From Trypanosoma brucei gambiense DAL972 (Eukaryota > Euglenozoa > Kinetoplastea > Trypanosomatida > Trypanosomatidae): 64,000 bases of DNA. The position numbers and the translations under genes are program-made. The stretch lies in NCBI RefSeq assembly GCF_000210295.1, contig NC_026741.1, positions 1,240,001-1,304,000 of the forward strand, given 5' to 3'. Numbering within the stretch: the stretch's first letter is position 1; the number at the start of each line of letters is the position of its first letter. Under the pieces are notes generated by a model. That model was given only the letters and a program-made list of their open reading frames with translations. It was not told the DNA's origin and searched no databases. This document shows, piece after piece, positions 30,267 to 40,141 of this stretch.

Positions 30267-32069
30267 ATGAGCGGAAAGGAAGTTGAAGGTGTTGTGAGTC
30301 CTGCGGACCAGCAGCAGCCAGCCGTCCCGGAGGTAACAGATATCACGCTGGAGGCCGCCCGCAAGCAGAAAATTCACAACCTGAAGTTGAAGACCGCCTG
30401 CCTTTCGAATGAGGAATATGTCCAGGACCTGCACGTATCCGAGTGGAGTGAGACGCAGAAGCAGAAGCTGCAGGCTGCACACGAGAAAGCGCATGAATTG
30501 CTTGCCTCAGTGGAGGGTGGGACGAAGTGGAGCCTGACAGAGGCGTATGACATCAAGAAGCTGATGCGCGTCTGTGGTCTTGAGATGTCTGTGCGTGAAC
30601 TGTACAAGCCGGAGGACAAGCCACAGTTCATGGAGATTGTTGCACTCAAGAAGACAATGAACGAACTGAAGCAACATCACAACAAGACTCGCACGGTGTC
30701 TTTCACCGGCATGATCGACAATGCCATCGCCAAACTGGAGAAAATCGAAGACGAACTGCGCCGGTCCCAGCTCGACGCTTCTGAGATGGCGCAAGTTCCT
30801 GTGGCTGCACTGAAGAATATTGAGGACACGATGAACGTGGCTGTTGTGCAGACGGCTCTTCTTGGGAACGAGGAGCAGATCAAAGCCCAACTTGCAGCCG
30901 TTGAGAAGGCGAACGAAATCCGTAATGTTGCCATTGCCGATGGTGAGATGGCGATTGCTGAGGAACAGTATTACATTAAGGCGCAGCTGTTGGAGCACCT
31001 TGTGGAGCTTGTGGCCGACAAGTTTCGCATCATTGGGCAAACTGAGGATGAGAATAAGAGCTTCAGTAAGATCCACGAGGTACAGAAGAAGTCATTTCAG
31101 GAATCTGCCTCAATCAAGGACGCGAAGCGCCGCCTTAAGCAACACTGCGAGGACGACCTACGTAACCTTCACGATGCCATCCAGAAAGCTGACTTGGAGG
31201 ACGCCGAAGCCATGAAACGGTTCGCCACGCAGAAGGAGAAGTCGGAGCGGTTCATCCACGAGAACCTCGACAAACAGGACGAGGCATGGCGTCGCATTCA
31301 GGAACTGGAGCGCGTGTTGCAGCGCCTTGGGACGGAGCGTTTTGAAGAGGTGAAGCGCCGTATTGAGGAGAACGACCGCGAGGAGAAGCGTAAGGTGGAG
31401 TACCAACAGTTCCTCGATGTATGTGGCCAGCATAAAAAGCTGCTGGAACTGTCTGTGTACAACTGCGACCTTGCGCTTCGCTGCATGGGTATGCTGGAGG
31501 AGATCGTAGCCGAGGGCTGCAGTGCCGTCAAGTCACGCCATGACAAGACGAACGATGAGTTGTCTGACCTTCGGCTGCAGGTGCACCAGGAGTACCTGGA
31601 GGCATTCCGTCGCCTGTACAAAACTCTTGGCCAGCTTGTGTACAAGAAAGAAAAGCGCCTGGAGGAGATTGATCGCAACATCCGCACCACACACATTCAA
31701 CTGGAGTTTGCCATTGAGACCTTTGACCCCAACGCGAAACTACACTCCGACAAGAAGAAAGACCTATACAAACTTCGTGCGCAGGTGGAGGAAGAGTTGG
31801 AGATGCTGAAGGACAAGATGGCGCAGGCGTTGGAGATGTTTGGACCTACTGAGGATGCGCTGAACCAGGCTGGTATCGATTTTGTTCACCCTGCTGAGGA
31901 GGTTGAGTCCGGCAACATGGATCGCCGCAGCAAGATGGTGGAGTACCGTGCACACCTGGCGAAGCAGGAGGAGGTGAAGATTGCCGCGGAGCGCGAGGAG
32001 CTGAAACGATCTAAGATGCTCCAGAGCCAACAGTACCGCGGCCGCACGATGCCGCAGATCACTCAGTAG
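30267..32069 (+). CDS. PFR2: Paraflagellar rod protein PFR2 (69-73 kDa), copy 1
   Basis: 600 residues, recognised as the kinetoplastid major paraflagellar rod protein by sequence (MSGKEVEGVVSPADQQQP start, long helical body, Arg/Gln-rich end RGRTMPQITQ). PFR1 and PFR2 assemble the lattice that runs alongside the axoneme and is required for normal motility. The protein is almost wholly alpha-helical, with coiled-coil stretches (for example residues 270-400 and 455-590) and no enzymatic motif. Codon use is strongly biased to G/C-ending codons compared with neighbouring genes, as expected for a very abundant protein. It is predicted identical in protein sequence to copy 2. Two tandem copies fit what I recall of published work on this gene in T. 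brucei. Confidence 0.95.
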   Translation: MSGKEVEGVVSPADQQQPAVPEVTDITLEAARKQKIHNLKLKTACLSNEEYVQDLHVSEWSETQKQKLQAAHEKAHELLASVEGGTKWSLTEAYDIKKLMRVCGLEMSVRELYKPEDKPQFMEIVALKKTMNELKQHHNKTRTVSFTGMIDNAIAKLEKIEDELRRSQLDASEMAQVPVAALKNIEDTMNVAVVQTALLGNEEQIKAQLAAVEKANEIRNVAIADGEMAIAEEQYYIKAQLLEHLVELVADKFRIIGQTEDENKSFSKIHEVQKKSFQESASIKDAKRRLKQHCEDDLRNLHDAIQKADLEDAEAMKRFATQKEKSERFIHENLDKQDEAWRRIQELERVLQRLGTERFEEVKRRIEENDREEKRKVEYQQFLDVCGQHKKLLELSVYNCDLALRCMGMLEEIVAEGCSAVKSRHDKTNDELSDLRLQVHQEYLEAFRRLYKTLGQLVYKKEKRLEEIDRNIRTTHIQLEFAIETFDPNAKLHSDKKKDLYKLRAQVEEELEMLKDKMAQALEMFGPTEDALNQAGIDFVHPAEEVESGNMDRRSKMVEYRAHLAKQEEVKIAAEREELKRSKMLQSQQYRGRTMPQITQ

Positions 32070-32420
32070 CGCTGCGCTTAAATGTCTTTCATTATAATCA
32101 ATGTATAACCTTTATGTAGTATTTCAATCTATGCCGCTGTGTACGTGCACTGCGGTGCCTATCCTTCGGCATTAGAGAGTCACTGTTTGTGTAGATCGTA
32201 GCTGCATGTCTGACATCTGGTTCATTAGTGCCGTTTTGAGTCTGCACTGTTGTGCAACTTGATATGCATCACTGCACACCAACCGTGTGTTTCCTCCTTT
32301 GGGTGCACCCTTTAATCCTTGTCTTCTCCTTTTTTGTCTCTTTCCCCCTCGAAAAGGTGTCAAACTACTGCCGCATAAACTACGGTTATCCCAAATTTAA
32401 GAGAAAGCAATAAAGCATCA
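32070..32420. other. Spacer between PFR2 copies, with splice acceptor
   Basis: 351 bases. The first part would be the 3' UTR of copy 1. A pyrimidine-rich tract at about 32311-32350 is followed by AG at 32355-32356, giving a 64-nt leader with no ATG for copy 2. By the usual coupling in trypanosomes, polyadenylation of copy 1 should fall upstream of this tract. Confidence 0.6.
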
Positions 32421-34223
32421 ATGAGCGGAAAGGAAGTTGAAGGTGTTGTGAGTCCTGCGGACCAGCAGCAGCCAGCCGTCCCGGAGGTAACAGATATCAC
32501 GCTGGAGGCCGCCCGCAAGCAGAAAATTCACAACCTGAAGTTGAAGACCGCCTGCCTTTCGAATGAGGAATATGTCCAGGACCTGCACGTATCCGAGTGG
32601 AGTGAGACGCAGAAGCAGAAGCTGCAGGCTGCACACGAGAAAGCGCATGAATTGCTTGCCTCAGTGGAGGGTGGGACGAAGTGGAGCCTGACAGAGGCGT
32701 ATGACATCAAGAAGCTGATGCGCGTCTGTGGTCTTGAGATGTCTGTGCGTGAACTGTACAAGCCGGAGGACAAGCCACAGTTCATGGAGATTGTTGCACT
32801 CAAGAAGACAATGAACGAACTGAAGCAACATCACAACAAGACTCGCACGGTGTCTTTCACCGGCATGATCGACAATGCCATCGCCAAACTGGAGAAAATC
32901 GAAGACGAACTGCGCCGGTCCCAGCTCGACGCTTCTGAGATGGCGCAAGTTCCTGTGGCTGCACTGAAGAATATTGAGGACACGATGAACGTGGCTGTTG
33001 TGCAGACGGCTCTTCTTGGGAACGAGGAGCAGATCAAAGCCCAACTTGCAGCCGTTGAGAAGGCGAACGAAATCCGTAATGTTGCCATTGCCGATGGTGA
33101 GATGGCGATTGCTGAGGAACAGTATTACATTAAGGCGCAGCTGTTGGAGCACCTTGTGGAGCTTGTGGCCGACAAGTTTCGCATCATTGGGCAAACTGAG
33201 GATGAGAATAAGAGCTTCAGTAAGATCCACGAGGTACAGAAGAAGTCATTTCAGGAATCTGCCTCAATCAAGGACGCGAAGCGCCGCCTTAAGCAACACT
33301 GCGAGGACGACCTACGTAACCTTCACGATGCCATCCAGAAAGCTGACTTGGAGGACGCCGAAGCCATGAAACGGTTCGCCACGCAGAAGGAGAAGTCGGA
33401 GCGGTTCATCCACGAGAACCTCGACAAACAGGACGAGGCATGGCGTCGCATTCAGGAACTGGAGCGCGTGTTGCAGCGCCTTGGGACGGAGCGTTTTGAA
33501 GAGGTGAAGCGCCGTATTGAGGAGAACGACCGCGAGGAGAAGCGTAAGGTGGAGTACCAACAGTTCCTCGATGTATGTGGCCAGCATAAAAAGCTGCTGG
33601 AACTGTCTGTGTACAACTGCGACCTTGCGCTTCGCTGCATGGGTATGCTGGAGGAGATCGTAGCCGAGGGCTGCAGTGCCGTCAAGTCACGCCATGACAA
33701 GACGAACGATGAGTTGTCTGACCTTCGGCTGCAGGTGCACCAGGAGTACCTGGAGGCATTCCGTCGCCTGTACAAAACTCTTGGCCAGCTTGTGTACAAG
33801 AAAGAAAAGCGCCTGGAGGAGATTGATCGCAACATCCGCACCACACACATTCAACTGGAGTTTGCCATTGAGACCTTTGACCCCAACGCGAAACTACACT
33901 CCGACAAGAAGAAAGACCTATACAAACTTCGTGCGCAGGTGGAGGAAGAGTTGGAGATGCTGAAGGACAAGATGGCGCAGGCGTTGGAGATGTTTGGACC
34001 TACTGAGGATGCGCTGAACCAGGCTGGTATCGATTTTGTTCACCCTGCTGAGGAGGTTGAGTCCGGCAACATGGATCGCCGCAGCAAGATGGTGGAGTAC
34101 CGTGCACACCTGGCGAAGCAGGAGGAGGTGAAGATTGCCGCGGAGCGCGAGGAGCTGAAACGATCTAAGATGCTCCAGAGCCAGCAGTACCGCGGCCGCA
34201 CGATGCCGCAGATCACTCAGTAG
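32421..34223 (+). CDS. PFR2: Paraflagellar rod protein PFR2, copy 2
   Basis: Encodes the same 600-residue protein as copy 1; the one base difference I found is synonymous (codon 588). Function is as for copy 1: structural protein of the paraflagellar rod. The downstream sequence differs entirely from that after copy 1 and is markedly U-rich, with runs at 34241-34247, 34251-34259 and 34330-34338. The two mRNAs therefore carry different 3' UTRs, the main site of gene regulation in trypanosomes. Whether both are expressed equally cannot be read from the sequence. Confidence 0.95.
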   Translation: MSGKEVEGVVSPADQQQPAVPEVTDITLEAARKQKIHNLKLKTACLSNEEYVQDLHVSEWSETQKQKLQAAHEKAHELLASVEGGTKWSLTEAYDIKKLMRVCGLEMSVRELYKPEDKPQFMEIVALKKTMNELKQHHNKTRTVSFTGMIDNAIAKLEKIEDELRRSQLDASEMAQVPVAALKNIEDTMNVAVVQTALLGNEEQIKAQLAAVEKANEIRNVAIADGEMAIAEEQYYIKAQLLEHLVELVADKFRIIGQTEDENKSFSKIHEVQKKSFQESASIKDAKRRLKQHCEDDLRNLHDAIQKADLEDAEAMKRFATQKEKSERFIHENLDKQDEAWRRIQELERVLQRLGTERFEEVKRRIEENDREEKRKVEYQQFLDVCGQHKKLLELSVYNCDLALRCMGMLEEIVAEGCSAVKSRHDKTNDELSDLRLQVHQEYLEAFRRLYKTLGQLVYKKEKRLEEIDRNIRTTHIQLEFAIETFDPNAKLHSDKKKDLYKLRAQVEEELEMLKDKMAQALEMFGPTEDALNQAGIDFVHPAEEVESGNMDRRSKMVEYRAHLAKQEEVKIAAEREELKRSKMLQSQQYRGRTMPQITQ

Positions 34224-35229
34224 GATTGTGTACTGTAATTGTATTTTTTGGTTTTTTTTGAAAGTGGTAGCAGTATTTTAGAGTTGCTACTTACTTATGA
34301 GTTTGATATGTTTGTTTTTATGTATAATTTTTTTTTTGAGAAACTGATGTTTATATGTATGTGTATCTTATTTGCGGTTAGATTAGACGATTTTTAGTGT
34401 ATTTTTAGTTGGCTGGGGTTTATTTGGCTGCTATTTGTTGTAGGATGCGCCGTGCTGACGCTTCTAGCTCTTGTATGTCGCCGAGTTATGCTGATTGTTG
34501 CTCTCTCTATATTTCTTTTGTGCGGTGGTGTTGTTGAAAATTTTTGCTGCTAATATTGTTGTCATGTATTTTGTTGTTGTTACTTGTCTGTGAGTGGTTT
34601 CTTTCTTTCTTTTTTTCACTGTGTTTTGTAATAGTGTCTTACTTTAGCTTAGGATTCTAGGTTTGGAGGGATGTGTTATTGCCTGATCAAATATTTCTGT
34701 TGGAGTTGTTAGGTTACTGTTGCACGTGACTTCCGTATATATCCGTGTTGGCTTTTTCTTTTTGAGTTAAAGTTCTTTTGTTTTGGTATAATCGTGTGTG
34801 TGGGATCTGCTGCATGTAATGTCCGGATGGTCGAGCCGACGTGGTACCTTTTTTGGGCTTTATCGTGTGGTGGTGAATGTTACTTCTTTTGAGTTTGTTA
34901 GTGGCATTACCGCTGTTGTAAGCACAATTAAGTGTAGTGTATGAGTATATGCCTACGATCTGGGCTAAAGGCTTGTAGTTGAACCGAGCCCGCCGATGTC
35001 CCATTTGTGGAGGAGTGGTGTATAACGTGAGCAACGTTAGAGGTTGGTTTTTACCTCATGGAGGTATTGTGTGTTGTACATTTCTTTTAAGCTGTATTAC
35101 TGGTGTTCAACCGTAACTGCTCTTCTGTTTTGTTGGACGTATGCTTTGCGTTAACCACTTGTTATTAACGCCCGTGGGTATATCCAACGCTGCTGAAATA
35201 ATCATTAGTGCATTAGCTAACCGTTGACC
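34224..35229. other. U-rich 3' UTR and spacer
   Basis: About 1 kb, T-rich on the + strand with many TGT/TTG elements. It probably contains the 3' UTR of PFR2 copy 2 and the leader of the DRC10-like gene. No gene seen. Confidence 0.5.
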
Positions 35230-36561
35230 ATGGAAATGGATAGGTTGACACGCCGGCAGGCGGACCGGATTGAGTACGTCATGCGGGATCTCTTACGCGA
35301 TTTGCAACTCATAGCATTTCTTCCCGTAGACTTGTACCCCTGGACGCGTAGAAGCTGCCTTGAAGCGGCGCGGAACCTTTTGGCGGAGGCAAGCATGAAT
35401 CAGGGTATGAATGGGGCGGCAGCGCAGATTTACGGAGAGGATGACAACTCAACATATGTTGCTCAGCTTATATATGGTCTTGCTGAGCGGTATGGTGACG
35501 CAACTGACGTTGATAATAATGAGTTACTTTTGCAAATGACCGAGTTTGCAGAATTAGAAAGGGAAATGCTAGACACCGCCACGTCGGTGGGCGCAGTGGA
35601 TGAATACGATATTAACCGACACCACAAACTTTTTCGTGCGGTGCTGGACACCCTGCAGCAAGAGGGCTACACAGAGCTTGTTGCTCACTCGCTGAAGTGG
35701 GGAAGCGGTGACGACTCAGCTGTAGCACAACCACCGGGTGCTTATCCCATGGAGCCTAGCGTTTTCAATCGTTTAGTCGATCCTGGAATGTTGTCGCTGC
35801 AGCGTACCGTCGAGTGCCTATGTGAGCTGTTGGTTGTTCGCAACACCTCTACTGTAACTGAGGACATACACAACTATAAGATATTGCATGAGGCGGTTAA
35901 CAAAGAGAAGAGTTCATCCGCCGACGTGAAGGCTCTGAAACGTGAATACCATGAGATAAGGGAGGCACGTCGCACAGAAGTGGCTGCATTGCAGGCGGAG
36001 GTGCGCCAGTTAGAGGATGAGATCGAGTACACTCGTAGTGTGTTAGAACTCGAGCTGTCGGCTTTCGGCGAGGCAAATGCCAAACTGGAAGAGGAACGCC
36101 AAGTGGAGGAGGAGGAGCGTATCAACGCACTGAAGGAGGAAGCGGAGCACTTAAAACAGAAACTCGATGGACTTATTGCGGCGAATCAAGGGGAGGCCGC
36201 AACGCTTCGCACTCAGCGAGCAAAGAAGGAGGCGGCTGTGAGCGCCGCAATAACGGAGTACGACACTCAAATGGCCACTTTGCATGCTGCATCGGTGGCG
36301 CTCAACAAGGAGACGGAGGAAGACACTGAGGCCATAGTTGCATTGGATGGTGAGTTGGGGGCACTATGTACCGAAAGGAATGAATATGAACTAGAGAAAT
36401 ATATTGAAGAGATGCGCGAGAAGCATTATGAGCGCATGCACGAGCAGACGACGAGGTATGCCTCCACCATCCAGGCTTGCTTCCGCGCGTACCTCACGCG
36501 GGTGAACTTCGAAAGGGGACTGGCTAATTCTAAGCGAAAAAGGAAGCGGAAGAACAAATAG
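35230..36561 (+). CDS. DRC10/IQCD-like dynein regulatory complex subunit
   Basis: 443 residues from the first ATG at 35230 (MEMDRLTRRQ); the TTG two codons upstream is not a credible start. Near the N-terminus, RQADRIEYVMRDLLRDLQLI followed by AFLP matches the pattern of the DRC10 N-terminal segment (xxRIxxVLxETIxKLELVxxLP). The middle (about 225-400) is a long Glu/Ala-rich coiled coil. Residues about 413-426 form an IQ motif (IQACFRAYLTRVNF), and the protein ends in a Lys/Arg tail (SKRKRKRKNK). This layout is that of DRC10 (IQCD); DRC9 (IQCG) is the main alternative, as both end in IQ plus a basic tail. The nexin-dynein regulatory complex links axonemal doublets and tunes dynein, consistent with a flagellate. 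Calmodulin binding is inferred from the IQ motif. Confidence 0.65.
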   Translation: MEMDRLTRRQADRIEYVMRDLLRDLQLIAFLPVDLYPWTRRSCLEAARNLLAEASMNQGMNGAAAQIYGEDDNSTYVAQLIYGLAERYGDATDVDNNELLLQMTEFAELEREMLDTATSVGAVDEYDINRHHKLFRAVLDTLQQEGYTELVAHSLKWGSGDDSAVAQPPGAYPMEPSVFNRLVDPGMLSLQRTVECLCELLVVRNTSTVTEDIHNYKILHEAVNKEKSSSADVKALKREYHEIREARRTEVAALQAEVRQLEDEIEYTRSVLELELSAFGEANAKLEEERQVEEEERINALKEEAEHLKQKLDGLIAANQGEAATLRTQRAKKEAAVSAAITEYDTQMATLHAASVALNKETEEDTEAIVALDGELGALCTERNEYELEKYIEEMREKHYERMHEQTTRYASTIQACFRAYLTRVNFERGLANSKRKRKRKNK

Positions 36562-37384
36562 TGGGTGGTACAGTTGGAAGCTGACAAGGAGGCGATTATG
36601 CATAAATATACATGTATTTCTTTTTTGAATTTGCCTTCTCTCCACCCCTTTCCCCTGACATTCCGTCGGCTGTCACATTTCATGAAGTGAAAACAGTGGG
36701 CTGCCTTAGAGAGAAATTTGTGTAAGAGTATTGTTGGGGACGCGGTATGTATTCTAGCTGATCAACCCCACATGTCTTTGCATTTGCCTTTTTACCTTTT
36801 TCCTTTCTCAGTACAAAAAAAAATGTATGTCGCTATTCATGTGTTTCACTGTGACGGGAAAGTTGCCTCTTACAGACAAAATTCCCGTCATCTTGGAATA
36901 GTACAACCATTCTGTGTATACCCCTTCTCTATTTTTTCCCCCCTGCACGCTAGCGTGAGTGCGTACAGTTTGGGAGCTAAGCTTTGACTCCTCTGCAACT
37001 GGGTTAGGGGGGGGGAAGATGCGAATTCCTCTGCTGTCCGGGCGGAGGTATGCCCTTGTCCGCATTTTGAAGCTGCATTCCTCTCCTTTTCTTTTGTTGA
37101 ATTCTGGGTGTTTCAACGGGACATACAAGGGGATAGAGAGGGGAGCAGGGGTGAAGAGGGGGGGGGGAGAGCGCCTGATAGTGTGTATATAAATATAATT
37201 CAGATATGTTTGAGATTCACAACCAAACTTATCAGTAACACATACGAGCAGACTGTGCTCCATCAATCATTGTGCGTTTCTTTTTTTGGTTCTTGGAGTA
37301 ATCGAAGTAGGAATTAAAGAAGCTAAGGTTACAGGTAATTATTCTTGCGCTTGCCGTCGCTGAGAGAGAGAGTAGTAGTGCCTC
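36562..37384. other. Spacer
   Basis: No gene seen. G runs lie at 37008-37016 and 37159-37167, and a T run lies at about 37269-37275. The pyrimidine stretch near 37268-37292 followed by AG is a candidate acceptor for the TRAPPC3 gene. Confidence 0.45.
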
Positions 37385-37966
37385 ATGTCCCAACAGCGGC
37401 AGGTTGCTGCCAAATTGGGTGAAGTGGCCTTCGATAGTGGCGAGAAGGCAAGCGCTGAATTTTTCGCCATTACGTACGGCGCGCTTGTCCAGCAGATGAT
37501 TACGGACCTTCCCCAAGCCGATGATGTAGAGGTTGTCAATCAGCAACTGGACACGATGGGCCGGCGGATTGGCTCGCGACTGGTGGAAGAATACAGCGCC
37601 CGGAGCGGCGCCCCCGCCTGTCGCACGTTTGCGCAAGCGGCAGATGCTGTTGCAATTGTAGGAATAAAAATGTTTCTTAATGTTAACGCAACGGTACAAC
37701 CTGCGGAGGAAAGTGGGGGTGGCACATTTACGTTAACTTTTGCAGATAACCCGCTTGCGCTCTTTGTGGAACTGCCTGAGGGTCCTGTGCGTCAGCGCTT
37801 GTGGTATTCGAATGTTATTTGTGGTGTTATTGTCGGTGCGCTTTCTATGGTAGGGTTTATTGCAGAAGCGACGTTTGTAAGGGACACCCTGCGCGGTGAT
37901 GCAACGAATGAGATACTACTGTCCTTCAAGGGGAGGGAGAAGGAAACCTTTAAGGTTGAACAATAG
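37385..37966 (+). CDS. BET3: TRAPP complex subunit BET3 / TRAPPC3
   Basis: 193 residues, very close to the family length (about 180). Clear family motifs in order are SAEFFAITYGALVQQM, QQLDTMGRRIGSRLVEEY, a SARSGAPACRTF segment, the ADAVAIVGIKMFLNV helix, NPLALFVELP, and the glycine-rich LWYSNVICGVIVGALSMVG ending with ATFVRDTLRGD. Cys79 sits at the position of the Cys that carries a buried palmitate in animal BET3. TRAPP tethers vesicles at the Golgi and acts as exchange factor for Rab1/Ypt1; BET3 is a core subunit. Nothing is missing. The first ATG of the frame is the start. Confidence 0.93.
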   Translation: MSQQRQVAAKLGEVAFDSGEKASAEFFAITYGALVQQMITDLPQADDVEVVNQQLDTMGRRIGSRLVEEYSARSGAPACRTFAQAADAVAIVGIKMFLNVNATVQPAEESGGGTFTLTFADNPLALFVELPEGPVRQRLWYSNVICGVIVGALSMVGFIAEATFVRDTLRGDATNEILLSFKGREKETFKVEQ

Positions 37967-38675
37967 TTGTTGGGTTGTGTTGCACTTCCTCTTGTCACTA
38001 CTTCCCTTTGATATCTGTTGATTTTTTTGACATCACTATCTGACCGATCTGGATCAACGTCGACGTTGGTTCCGTTTTCTCGTTTGCCGTATTACCACGG
38101 GTGAGCACTCACTCACCGACTCATCTATGCGTCGTGCTCGAGTGAGCATTTTAAAATTCATAGCGGGCTGGGGCGGTTGCATTATCATCTGAGGTACCTT
38201 TGGCCATATTGTGTCTGCTTTCCTCCCCCCTTTTTATATTTTTTCTTGCTGGCTTTCTGTTGTGTGTGCTGATGTGTGACATATTGTGCTTCCTCGTCCA
38301 TTATTGTGTTCTCTTTTCTTGAATTTTCGTTGCCTTTCGTGTTACTGCCGGCGCTAACTTTACCTGAGCTGGGAAAGGACGCACACGCGCCGGTGTGATC
38401 ATAGGGGAGGAAAGAAGCTCAAGCTTGACTGACCTTCTATCGAATAGGAGCAGGGGGAAGAGGGTCGAATAGCGTTGGCGGCAGTGTTGTGGATCCTTTG
38501 ACATCCGTGAAGTGAGCACGACCAAACACATCCGTTCCTGCGTGAAAATTGGCGAAACGCCTGTGGTTTTGTTACGGCAGCAGATTTGTGGGCTCAATTC
38601 TCACTTGAGCTGTGACGTCGGGCCAGCCGCGCTCTGTCCATTATTATCACTTTTGCTGCTCGCGTGTGTGTGTTA
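37967..38675. other. Spacer
   Basis: About 700 bases with no supportable gene. It carries T-rich tracts at 38025-38030 and 38228-38246. Confidence 0.5.
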
Positions 38676-39512
38676 ATGGATTACCGACAGAAAGCTGCCC
38701 GGCTTCCCCGTTCTGCGGAGGAAAAAAGCCGGTGGCGCCGTGTCATTATAATCCTTGAGCACTGTCCTCTTGCCGTTGTGCGTGGTAAGTACGGCTTCGA
38801 ACTGTTGGCTGAGCGACACCGCGCCCACCACGCACGTTACAAGCAGGATCCCGCGGAATGGCGGCCCGACGTTGTACACCAAGCGTTGCTTCACTTGATG
38901 GATTCCCCACTCAATCGAGCTGGCATGCTACAGGTGTTCCTCCGTACGAAGAAGGGTGTTGTCATAGCAGTCGACCCGCGTCTTCGCGTTCCACGGCACA
39001 TGCGTTTGTTTGAGAAGATGATGGTATCGTGCCTGTACCGCATGAAAGTTCGTGCAGCGAACGGCTCAGTATCGCTTCTGCGCGTGGTGAAGAACCCCGT
39101 GACGGACCACATTCCGGCGAACTGCACACTCATACGTGTTGAAAAGGACGGTGATGCCGTGCCTGATATCTTTGCGTACTGTGCAACATGTGGGACTAAT
39201 AGGCATGCTGATGGATCGACAAGCGAAAACGTTGGGACGGCGACGGCGTGCTCCTCCTCTGCAGGAAGCGATGCAAAGGAGCCGCACTTTGCCCAGAAGC
39301 ACCGTGACCTGGCTGATGCAAAGCAGTTCAGGCCATTTGCATTTATTATTGGTGGTATGTCGAAAGGTGACGTGGACGCGCCGTACGCCCCGCGCGCCCA
39401 GGTGAAGAGTATACGTCTTGGCGACCGAGGCATGTCGGCTGCGGCCGCTTGCAGTGTCATCATACATGGTTTTGAGGAAGAGTGGCTGCGCGAGGATAAC
39501 GAGGCGTGTTAG
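38676..39512 (+). CDS. EMG1: EMG1/NEP1, 18S rRNA pseudouridine N1-methyltransferase
   Basis: 278 residues from the ATG at 38676 (MDYRQKAARLP); an in-frame GTG at 38664 is ignored. Family motifs are LEHCPLAVVRGKYGFELL, RPDVVHQALLHLMDSPLNRAG, LQVFLRTKKGVVIAVDP, RVPRHMRLFEKMM, LLRVVKNPVTDHIPANC, FIIGGMSKGDVD and the end AAAACSVIIHGFEEEW. EMG1 is a SPOUT-fold enzyme that uses S-adenosylmethionine to methylate a pseudouridine in small-subunit rRNA and is needed for 40S assembly in the nucleolus. Compared with yeast there is an extra segment of about 45 residues (YCATCGTNRHADG onward, including CATC) just before the SAM-binding GGM motif. The catalytic core looks intact. Confidence 0.93.
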   Translation: MDYRQKAARLPRSAEEKSRWRRVIIILEHCPLAVVRGKYGFELLAERHRAHHARYKQDPAEWRPDVVHQALLHLMDSPLNRAGMLQVFLRTKKGVVIAVDPRLRVPRHMRLFEKMMVSCLYRMKVRAANGSVSLLRVVKNPVTDHIPANCTLIRVEKDGDAVPDIFAYCATCGTNRHADGSTSENVGTATACSSSAGSDAKEPHFAQKHRDLADAKQFRPFAFIIGGMSKGDVDAPYAPRAQVKSIRLGDRGMSAAAACSVIIHGFEEEWLREDNEAC

Positions 39513-40078
39513 CGTATTTGTATTTCCTCTACCTTCTTGTGTTTTCCATCGATTAACTGCTCCCCCTTTTGTGCAGCCACTGCCTCATGGGGTGGGAGCG
39601 AGCGGTGATTTTGCACGAAGGGAGCAAAATTGCGCTTAGCGTGTAAATAAAAGAGTGCTGGTAACGTTTGTCGTAACCAAAAGTGTCAAACTTACACACG
39701 GGAACGCGTGCAATGCAAAGCGAAACGGTGAGGGTCGCGGAGTCTGAATTATCACCGGTGCCCGCCGCTGTGGAGGGGTTTGTGGTATCAAATAAAAGTA
39801 ATATTACTTTCGAATAATAGTAATAATGGTGGGTGGTGGGAGTTATGGAGTCCGCGGGTCCCTTTTGTCCCGTCTGCTTCTGCACTAGCGCGGCACATTA
39901 CCCACTTTTTTCCCTCTTGTCCTCTCATCACTGGTGTCGACAAAAAATTATCTTCCCCGTGCTTACAAGCATCTTTCTCACTCTCCCCCTTTCTCTCGAT
40001 AATTGTAGCAAAAACTCTACAGATTTTTTTTATCTTTTTTTTTTGTTCTGCGCCTATTACCGTGCTCCCGGTTATCAG
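39513..40078. other. Spacer with candidate acceptor sites for the OTU gene
   Basis: Two pyrimidine-rich tracts are followed by AG: CTCACTCTCCCCCTTTCTCT then AG at 40007-40008, and the T runs at 40024-40044 then AG at 40077-40078. Either could receive the spliced leader for the gene at 40879. Confidence 0.45.
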
Positions 40079-40106
40079 CCAAACAGCAAAGGAGATAATA
40101 AAAAGC

Positions 40107-40141
<35 letters not shown>

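Larger units (their letters stand above)
30248..34223 (+). repeat. Tandem duplication carrying PFR2, unit 2154 bp
   Basis: 30248-32069 and 32402-34223 match over 1822 bases, with the single difference I found being A32030 versus G34184 (synonymous, Gln588). Identity starts 19 bases before the ATG and ends at the last base of the stop codon. Spacer and 3' sequences on either side are unrelated. Confidence 0.9.

Noticed and set aside
30507..31076. Minus-strand 189-codon frame inside PFR2 (and its equivalent in copy 2)
   Set aside because: Shadow of the highly biased PFR2 coding sequence; no domain and wrong strand.
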